This document shows positions 58,495 to 64,000 of a DNA stretch of 64,000 bases, piece after piece (positions within the stretch are counted from its first letter, which is position 1; each line of letters starts with the position of its first letter). Both the position numbers and the translations under genes were made by a program. The stretch is taken from NCBI RefSeq assembly GCF_005221385.1, contig NZ_CP039903.1, positions 434,001 through 498,000 of the forward strand. The letters run 5' to 3'. Below the pieces are notes generated by a model. It saw only the letters and a list, made by a program, of their open reading frames with translations, ran no database searches and was not told where the DNA came from. The DNA comes from Agrobacterium tumefaciens. GTDB lineage: Bacteria; Pseudomonadota; Alphaproteobacteria; Rhizobiales; Rhizobiaceae.

Positions 58495-58977
58495 GTCCGC
58501 TGGCTGCCGCGTGTCCCGTTAACCATACCGGGGCTCTTTGTTCCGGATGCGTTCTGACCGGCTTGCCGGACGCGATTCTCCGGGCTATGTCGACGGGGTC
58601 AGCAGAAATTGAATATCTGCAGACACTTAGCGGCCCCCGCCGATGCGCCAACATCGAACGAGGGCCTGACCCGCAACCTTCTCTCGAAAGGCCTTGGGCT
58701 ATGTCGACCCATATCTGCTTCGCTTCCGAACGGGAAGCTTCTCCGTCTCCTGATCCTGTTGACGACCGCGCTTCGCCGCGGCGCCGGTTGACTTGCTGTG
58801 CGATCGCCCACGCCTCTGGGCTGGCGCTCGTCTGATCTCGCTTAACTGATCGTCCCTGACTTCGGACACGGTTTCGTTTGAAGCCAGCCGGCCACCGCAT
58901 GCGGAAATCATTTCCGCGTCGGACGCCGTGCGCCTGAAGTTGGCCAGCCGGTCGCCACCGTCAGCAGGAGCAATACC
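58495..58977. other. Non-coding or unresolved gap before the nuclease-like gene
   Basis: About 480 bases without a gene I can support. A 13-mer, GGGCTATGTCGAC, occurs twice at 58582 and 58696 (114 bases apart). The frame at 58563-58835 (90 codons) has low family likeness and no good ribosome site. The region may hold the promoter of the downstream five-gene block. Confidence 0.45.
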
Positions 58978-59880
58978 ATGAAGACCATTCTTTCCGGTGC
59001 GCCGGGCACGCCAGCCTATCCGCATGCCGTCGATCTCGACGCCCTCGAACCCCGCTTCGAAGTCCTCATCGACGAGCTTTCGTCGCAGCCCTTCTCCGCC
59101 GCCGCCCTTTCCACGGCGCTTGCCGGCGGTGTCTCTGACGCCGCCGCGATCCTGCGCGCCATTCCTATCCAGGAGGGGAGGCTGCTCGAGCGTGGCATTG
59201 GGATCATTGCCGACTTGAACCCGCACCTTGTGGTGCTGACGCAAAATCTGCGGCTTCCGGTCACCAAGACGGCGCTCGAACTGGTCGAGAAAAACGATCC
59301 GAAGCACTTTCGATCCCTGACCCTCGATGCGGATACCGGCGGACGCAAAACGTATACGCCAGACCTGATCGTCGTGAACCGGAAGACGAAGCTTGCGCAC
59401 GTCATCGACGTCAAGCGCAGCCTCGGCTCATACGAAGTCTCACGCATCAACGAGCTGAAGAGCCGCATGCTGGCGGCGGCGCTCGTCGTTCCCGATCTCC
59501 TCTACCGCGATCATCATCGGCTGGTGGCCGAAGAAGTTCGCGTCGTCATCCTGAATGCGGAAAACCAGCGCTCCGACATCGCCGGCGGCGTCTGGCCACT
59601 GAGCGATCTCGATCATCTCGTCGAGGTCGGCGGGGCGGGGAAGGCGATCGGCATGTTACGCGAACGCTTCCATGGTCGGATCGACGAGAACTGGAAGCTG
59701 GCTCGAAATTCCATTGCCGGGCCTGAGGAGCCGGGTCGCCGAGGTGCCTCGGCGGACATTGCAGATGCGAACGGACACGAGACTTGCGACGCGGGCTCGA
59801 TCACCGAGGTCCATCAGCCAGCCGGTCGTGGCCAAATCCGTGTCGGCTTCGCCCGCATCCCACGGGCCGGCACGGGCTGA
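58978..59880 (+). CDS. PD-(D/E)XK-like nuclease-fold protein, uncharacterised
   Basis: 300 residues. The central segment has P128-D129-L-I-V-V, then D144-V-K146 (HVIDVKRS), with fifteen residues between, and an upstream Glu at 71 (RLLERGIG). Together these are the E...PD...(D/E)xK arrangement of the restriction-endonuclease fold. Flanking strands (TPDLIVVN, LAHVIDVKRS) alternate hydrophobic residues as expected for the core sheet. The rest is unfamiliar. AGGAG is seven bases before the start. It begins the block that leads to the AAA ATPase and M41 peptidase genes. The call is by motif only. Confidence 0.55.
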   Translation: MKTILSGAPGTPAYPHAVDLDALEPRFEVLIDELSSQPFSAAALSTALAGGVSDAAAILRAIPIQEGRLLERGIGIIADLNPHLVVLTQNLRLPVTKTALELVEKNDPKHFRSLTLDADTGGRKTYTPDLIVVNRKTKLAHVIDVKRSLGSYEVSRINELKSRMLAAALVVPDLLYRDHHRLVAEEVRVVILNAENQRSDIAGGVWPLSDLDHLVEVGGAGKAIGMLRERFHGRIDENWKLARNSIAGPEEPGRRGASADIADANGHETCDAGSITEVHQPAGRGQIRVGFARIPRAGTG

Positions 59881-59962
59881 CCGGCCCGCCGACCTTCCTT
59901 TCCGCTTTCTGTTCCATTCGTTCGCGCCGAACCATGCTGTTCGGCGACAGGAGACGTCTGTC

Positions 59963-60382
59963 ATGAGCCGACACCCTTCCAACGTGATCCCTTTCCCCAA
60001 CAACCCTGCGCTTCAGGTGCCTTCGACGCCGAAGCCATCCAGCCGGCTGAAGCGACTGGCGAAGTTGCAAGAAACCACAAGCCAGAGTTCGACTTCCAGG
60101 TCACAAGCAATTCCTCAGGCCATGGCCAAGTGCGCGGCAACGCCTGATGCCTTGCCCGATCCGGCGATCGTCGCGCAGGTCGTGATCGGCTTCGCCCGAC
60201 GCAAGGGCATCGCGATGGACAGCATTCCGAAAATCTTCCGCGAGCAACTTCTTGCGCTGTGTGCGGCCGGCGATCCGACGACGCTGATGTTGCGCGACTG
60301 GCTCGAGGGCAATCGCAAGATGCTCACCATCGATGGGATGCCCGGACCTTGTGGGGCGCATGGAACGAGGGAGGGCGCGTGA
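59963..60382 (+). CDS. Small protein of the AAA block, unknown
   Basis: 139 residues from the ATG at 59963 (AGGAG upstream). A Ser/Pro/Lys-rich N-terminal half is followed by a compact helical part (DPAIVAQVVIGFARRKGIAM, FREQLLALCAAGDPTTLML). Its stop overlaps the AAA gene start by one base (TGATG), so the two are likely coupled. No family recognised; it might be an adaptor for the ATPase. Confidence 0.65.
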   Translation: MSRHPSNVIPFPNNPALQVPSTPKPSSRLKRLAKLQETTSQSSTSRSQAIPQAMAKCAATPDALPDPAIVAQVVIGFARRKGIAMDSIPKIFREQLLALCAAGDPTTLMLRDWLEGNRKMLTIDGMPGPCGAHGTREGA

Positions 60383-62412
60383 TGGAAACCCTGACCGATC
60401 GCATCACGCGTTACCTCCTTGCCCGCATCCGCCGACTGGCCATCCTCGATCTCTACGAGCGCGCCGCTGTCGTTGGCTTGCTGGAGGCGGACTTCATCGT
60501 CGAAGGCGATGAGACGTCCGGCACGGTCTGGCGTGTCCCGGAACAGTCCTTGCGCCTACTCGATGCTGAGCCGGTCAAGGCGCGTGCCGAACTCGAGCGG
60601 CTTCTCGGGAAAGCGCCATACAAGACGACAACCCTCGACGTGCTGATGCAGGACCTTCCCGGAGAGCCGCCGCGTGACAAGGCTCGCTCTGTCGGGAAGA
60701 CCAAGAGCAACCATGAAACCCGTGCGGCCGCCGGCCCACTGAAGTCGACTTCGGGCGCGGCTCAGGAGAAGACGCCATCGACGTGCCGCGAATTCCTGGC
60801 ACTGCTTCGGGAACATATTGCTCCACCTGTTGTCGCCCACGTCGCTGTCGCCCTGCTGGTTGCCCGTGCCGTTGGTTCAAGCGTTCCCGACCTGTCAGCA
60901 TTGTCGGCCGTCATCAGGCATCCAGGAGCCTTTGTGCTGATCAAAGCGCCGGTTGGCCGTTTCGAACGCCGCTTCGGTCTCATGCTCGAAGATGGCTTGA
61001 TCCTGCCGTACTGGACGAAGCTCGAAGACGTCCATCGCAGCAGCCCGCTCTCGGACGGATACGGTGATCGCCGCCGCGGAAAGCCCCGCAAGACGATCAA
61101 GACACTTGCCGGGACAGATGTGCCGAAGGCGGTCGAGCGGTCGTTGAGCCGATTCCTTGTCGATGTCCTGCTCGAGCGGTCAGCGCCCGTGGTTCTTGCC
61201 GATGAGACAAAGACCGCGCTTCCGCCCTTTGCGTCGATGACGGCCGATCTCGTTCTTGAGAGCGGTGGTCTCGATCATGAACTGATCGCGGAACTCCTGC
61301 AGACGTGTTGCGGCATCGCGCCGAAGCACTCGCTGCGGCAGATGGAGAAGATGGCGCTTGATCTTGAAGGGCTTTCGATCGATGCGCTGGCGTTGGCAAT
61401 TCGTCCCGGGCGCGGTCTCGAACACATCCTGTCGATCCTCGAAGTCCTCGGCGAACGGGCGCGATCCGCCGACAAGTCGGGCGATGACGACGACGACGGC
61501 CGCGTCTCCGGGCGCGGCAGTGATCGGTCGGGGCGGCCAAAGGTCAAGAGCCGCTTCCTGATCAACGACGGTGAAGACCCACCAAAATCCATGGATGGCA
61601 TCGATGTCGTTCAACCGGAGAAGCCAGCGGAGTCGTCCGGGAAGGAGAGCAGTGGCAGCGCATCCGTTGATCCGGCCAATCCGGAACACAGCCGGCTGCG
61701 TCAGCTTCGGGTCGAGACGCTCTCGGGTTATGGCGAGGCTCGGGATTGGGCGCTCGACCTCAAGACAGACCTGCAGCTCTGGCGCGACGGTGGGTTGGCC
61801 TGGAATGAAATGAGCACCAAGCTGATGCTGTCCGGGCCGCCCGGCACCGGCAAGACGACCTATGCCCGCGCGCTCTGCAATACATTGCAGGTTCCACTGC
61901 TTGTGACATCCGTGGCGTCCTGGCTTGAACCCGGCTATCTCGGTGATGTCCTGAAGCGCATGTCCAGAGCCTTTGAGCTGGCGCGGGAAAATGCGCCCGT
62001 GATCCTGTTCGTGGATGAGATCGACAATATCGGCAGCCGGTCTTCAGGTCGACGGGAGCAGCATGATGACTACTGGCGCTCGCTGATCAACCGGCTGCTT
62101 GAGCTTCTCGATGGGACTTCGAAGACCGACGGCGTGATCGTCGTTGCGGCGACGAACCTCCCCGGAAAGATCGATCCGGCCCTGCTGCGGTCGGGGCGAT
62201 TGGAAAAGCATGTCGCCATCCCCCTACCGGATACGGAGGTGCTGGCCGGCATCCTCGCTCATCATCTCGGTGACGATCTGGCGGGTGTGTTGGCGTCTGC
62301 GCCGTCGGGCAGCTCCAGAACGATCAAGGCCGAACGGCAACGGCAAGTGCTTATCGAACGCGATGCGGATGTCATCAACGAATCCAATCCAGGAGTTTCC
62401 CGCGATGCGTGA
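60382..62412 (+). CDS. AAA+ ATPase, FtsH-like motor part of a split metalloprotease
   Basis: 676 residues. The C-terminal AAA+ domain has Walker A G485-P-P-G-T-G-K491-T-T, Walker B with D545-E546 (VILFVDEID), a pore-region segment (SWLEPGYLGDVLKRM) and the second region of homology with Arg finger (VIVVAATNLPGKIDPALLRS, then GRLEKHV). These are closest to FtsH/classic AAA ATPases. The first 430 residues are an unknown region, and an acidic linker (GDDDDDGR) joins the two. The AAA domain ends before the lid helix usually carrying TGAD, and that piece is encoded in the next gene. No membrane helix is seen. Confidence 0.85.
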   Translation: METLTDRITRYLLARIRRLAILDLYERAAVVGLLEADFIVEGDETSGTVWRVPEQSLRLLDAEPVKARAELERLLGKAPYKTTTLDVLMQDLPGEPPRDKARSVGKTKSNHETRAAAGPLKSTSGAAQEKTPSTCREFLALLREHIAPPVVAHVAVALLVARAVGSSVPDLSALSAVIRHPGAFVLIKAPVGRFERRFGLMLEDGLILPYWTKLEDVHRSSPLSDGYGDRRRGKPRKTIKTLAGTDVPKAVERSLSRFLVDVLLERSAPVVLADETKTALPPFASMTADLVLESGGLDHELIAELLQTCCGIAPKHSLRQMEKMALDLEGLSIDALALAIRPGRGLEHILSILEVLGERARSADKSGDDDDDGRVSGRGSDRSGRPKVKSRFLINDGEDPPKSMDGIDVVQPEKPAESSGKESSGSASVDPANPEHSRLRQLRVETLSGYGEARDWALDLKTDLQLWRDGGLAWNEMSTKLMLSGPPGTGKTTYARALCNTLQVPLLVTSVASWLEPGYLGDVLKRMSRAFELARENAPVILFVDEIDNIGSRSSGRREQHDDYWRSLINRLLELLDGTSKTDGVIVVAATNLPGKIDPALLRSGRLEKHVAIPLPDTEVLAGILAHHLGDDLAGVLASAPSGSSRTIKAERQRQVLIERDADVINESNPGVSRDA

Positions 62413-63154
62413 AGCAAATCAGTCAGTCACATCAAACCAGCATGCCGATCTTCGACGGCTCGCCTTGCTGGCGTCCGGCAGCACCGGAGCCGACATTGAG
62501 CGACTTGTTCGTGACATCAGACGAAAGACCAGAAGGCAGCAGCGGTCCCTGACTTGGGGCGATCTCGAGCATGCCCTGCTCGCCGGCCAGCTGAAACTCT
62601 CGGACGATGTGCGGTGGCGCACCGCCATTCATGAAGCCGGTCATGCCATCGCCTTCTGTGACATGGGGATCGCAGAGGTCATTACCGCAAGCATCGGGAT
62701 GGGAGGAATGGGGCAGGTGGTCAGCCGTCAAGGTCAACATCTCCCGCAGACGCAGGACTGGCTGATGCGCAGCGTGGCCTGCATGCTGGCCGGGCGGACG
62801 GCAGAGGTGCTGATCTTTGGTGACACGGTGGCCGGGGCAGGTGGATACGATGATAGCGATCTCGCCAGGGCCACCGAACATGCGGTCGCCGCCGAGACCC
62901 GGCTCGGGTTCTCCAATCATCAGCCGTTGCTCTATCGGTCTGCGGCGGGAAGCATCAATGACCTCAGTCTCGACCGGCATCTGGCCGACCGGGTCAACAG
63001 TCGCCTTATGGAAGCCGAAGCGATGGCCCGCAGTCTGCTGGAAAACAGGCGGGACGCGCTGGTCGCCATCGCAACGCGGTTGAAGGACGTCGGGGTCATG
63101 ACGGGCGAGGAGATCACGCGTCTGCTCATCGCGTCCCCCGGTCCACCTACCTGA
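62405..63154 (+). CDS. M41 (FtsH-type) zinc peptidase subunit
   Basis: 249 residues. Residues 14-60 (LRRLALLASGSTGADIERLV onward) are the AAA lid region of FtsH (STGAD is the usual TGAD). The M41 domain follows: H76-E-A-G-H80 (AIHEAGHAIAF), then MLAGRTAEVLIFGD and D152 in GGYDDSDLA, which fits the third zinc ligand. The ATG at 62405 overlaps the ATPase gene by eight bases in another frame, with AGGAG nine bases before. A soluble peptidase separated from its motor is unusual for M41. Confidence 0.88.
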   Translation: MREANQSVTSNQHADLRRLALLASGSTGADIERLVRDIRRKTRRQQRSLTWGDLEHALLAGQLKLSDDVRWRTAIHEAGHAIAFCDMGIAEVITASIGMGGMGQVVSRQGQHLPQTQDWLMRSVACMLAGRTAEVLIFGDTVAGAGGYDDSDLARATEHAVAAETRLGFSNHQPLLYRSAAGSINDLSLDRHLADRVNSRLMEAEAMARSLLENRRDALVAIATRLKDVGVMTGEEITRLLIASPGPPT

Positions 63155-63183
63155 CGAAACCCGGCGGGGAGCTCTGAAACCGC

Positions 63184-63288
63184 GATTCCTGCCGGCGCCA
63201 CCCCGATTCCGAGTTCCCGATTGCCGATTCCGAAGTCGCGGAAATCGATTCCGATCTACGGAAGTTCGATTCCCGCTCCGGTACAGGC
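63184..63288. repeat. Five-unit 21-bp array with GATTCC in each unit
   Basis: GATTCC begins at 63184, 63205, 63226, 63247 and 63268, exactly 21 bases apart, while the fifteen bases between vary. Each unit holds GATTC, a GANTC site for CcrM-type methylation. Spacing by two helical turns puts all sites on one DNA face. Such arrays occur as iterons in replication or partition regions. Confidence 0.7.
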
Positions 63289-63610
63289 ACCGTTGGGACG
63301 AGTTCGGGTGACCTGCCATCGGCTGCCGTCGGAGGTGGCGTAGGCTGCAAGAGGACGATGACGAGGTGTGTCGGAGTGACCCTCGATGCCTCACCACAAT
63401 CCAGCCGCAGAGCTGGTTGGACAGGCCTCAGGGTACGTTGTCGAGAGTTGTGATGCTGTCCGCCTCCGGAAGGCGGCATCTCAACGTGGCGGCAATGCAC
63501 TTCACGCCGGATCAAGTCTTCTGCAAATCGATTCGCATCAGATCAAAGCACCATGCCTTGGTCTACGTTCCGGGCAACTCGTAACACATCATCTCAATTT
63601 ACCCTTCCGC

Positions 63611-63658
63611 GATTCCTGATCCAATTTTCTCGTTGCCAAACTCCCTATCGGCGATTCC
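63611..63658. repeat. Second, decayed part of the 21-bp array
   Basis: GATTCC at 63611, a degenerate GTTGCC at 63632, and GATTCC at 63653, again in 21-base steps. It is the same period and keyword as the main array but about 340 bases further on. Confidence 0.5.
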
Positions 63659-63806
63659 GACAAGCCGCATTTGCAGGCTGAAGGCCGTCCCGCTGGCGAT
63701 TGGAGACGCACCTGCCCTCCCAGTCCGAAATGTCAACACAGGTAGCCCCGCTTGTTCCTTGCGTGGCCGGCACCGAGGCTGAGGCTCCACAACAAGGAGA
63801 CAGGCA

Positions 63807-64000
63807 ATGCCCCGGAAATCGAAGAAACAACGCAGTGCAGAACAGGTCGCCCGGCAGCAGCGGGTGAGGGATGCGGCCAAGGCCCGACGTCGGCCGTCTC
63901 GTGACGATCTGGCGAGGGTGCTGCTCTGGAAAATGATCACCGCCGCTCAGAGACGGAAAGATGCGCAACTTGCTCTGGACAAGCTGTCCGAAGCCATCGT
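63807..64000 (+). CDS. Basic protein, start of a gene cut by window edge
   Basis: The first 64 full codons are visible, beginning MPRKSKKQRSAEQVARQQRV with AAGGAG eight bases before the ATG. It is strongly basic (many Lys/Arg) with helical character, and reads on past the edge. The family cannot be named. It is on the same strand as the AAA/M41 block and belongs to the element. Confidence 0.6.
   Translation, partial: MPRKSKKQRSAEQVARQQRVRDAAKARRRPSRDDLARVLLWKMITAAQRRKDAQLALDKLSEAI

Larger units (their letters stand above)
63155..63806. other. Gap with iteron-like array, no supported gene
   Basis: About 650 bases. The main content is the 21-bp-period array at 63184-63288 and a two-unit remnant near 63611-63658. 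Frames on both strands pass through it because 21 is a multiple of three. They show seven-residue repeats (for example DS-x5 on the plus strand, ES-x5 on the minus strand), a side effect of the repeat and not evidence of a protein. Confidence 0.5.

Noticed and set aside
58563..58835. Possible 90-codon gene before the nuclease-like gene
   Set aside because: No ribosome site, no family likeness, and an equally long frame is open on the other strand.
62392..62412. Programmed frameshift joining the ATPase and peptidase frames
   Set aside because: The peptidase start has its own AGGAG at normal spacing and no slippery heptamer is visible in the overlap.
63184..63288. CRISPR-like array
   Set aside because: The conserved part is only six bases and the units are 21 bases, far too short for repeat plus spacer; no cas genes are seen.
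63147..63515. Minus-strand frame with seven-residue ES repeats
   Set aside because: The repeats are a translation of the 21-bp array; the plus strand gives a similar DS pattern. There is no ribosome site or known family.
63386..63619. Plus-strand frame of 77 codons in the gap after the M41 gene
   Set aside because: Starts without a ribosome site and runs into the decayed repeat; too weak to call.
54855..64000. Second copy of the tRNA-Gln 3' end inside the window
   Set aside because: Scanned for the acceptor/T-arm sequence; none found, so the right attachment site is outside.

Overview
The window is a high-GC alphaproteobacterial chromosome segment, almost certainly Rhizobiaceae and most like the Agrobacterium tumefaciens complex. 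The pointers are a complete aa3 cytochrome oxidase operon, a CcrM-type GANTC methyltransferase, GGAAC/CGTT general-stress (EcfG-type) promoters, a TTG-started thrB joined to rnhA, and several families of dispersed palindromic intergenic repeats of the rhizobial RIME type. I identified genes from motifs and remembered family features only; no database search was run.

Bases 1-54.6 kb are core chromosome. From the left: a truncated DnaJ-family gene, a lipoprotein, pdxH, a TauE/SafE permease, a MazG-like pyrophosphohydrolase, HAD and VOC enzymes, tldD and an IalB-like secreted protein. Then comes the respiratory block coxB-coxA-ctaB-(coxF-like)-ctaG-coxC, followed by a DUF983 gene and SURF1. Next are ispH, thrB-rnhA, a Dabb protein, a peroxiredoxin, a DsbD-like protein, YqgE, csbD, a zinc-ribbon metallopeptidase, a PAS-GGDEF-EAL membrane protein coupled to a GNAT, an M16 peptidase, thrC, a lipoprotein and a BrnT/BrnA toxin-antitoxin pair. 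The rest of the core holds a HAD, a GntR regulator, DUF1284, a repeat-containing secreted protein, ccrM, a His-rich secreted protein, a DegP protease, a HAD, mutY, a membrane protein, a DciA-like protein, a Tat-exported DsbA, smc, a VOC protein, ppdK, a lipoprotein, a COQ7-like hydroxylase, a dicarboxylate symporter, DUF1499 and an MBL hydrolase.

At 54.8 kb a tRNA-Gln(UUG) marks the edge of an integrated element. A 685-residue tyrosine recombinase begins 167 bp past the tRNA, and the remaining 7 kb, to the window edge, is accessory DNA. It carries a DUF3102-like gene, then a compact same-strand block: a protein with a PD-(D/E)XK signature, a small unknown protein, an AAA+ ATPase, and an M41 (FtsH-type) zinc peptidase. 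The ATPase and peptidase look like FtsH cut in two inside the AAA lid, with no membrane segment in either half. Behind them lies a 21-bp-period array in which every unit carries a GATTC (GANTC) site, then the start of another gene. The right end of the element lies outside the window.

The most interesting region is therefore 54.8-64 kb: a tRNA-integrated element with a split soluble FtsH-like machine, a nuclease-like partner, an iteron-like array overlapping CcrM methylation sites, and four 13-bp repeats in front of its integrase. In the core, three GGAAC/CGTT promoters suggest a small general-stress regulon (csbD, the metallopeptidase and a secreted repeat protein).
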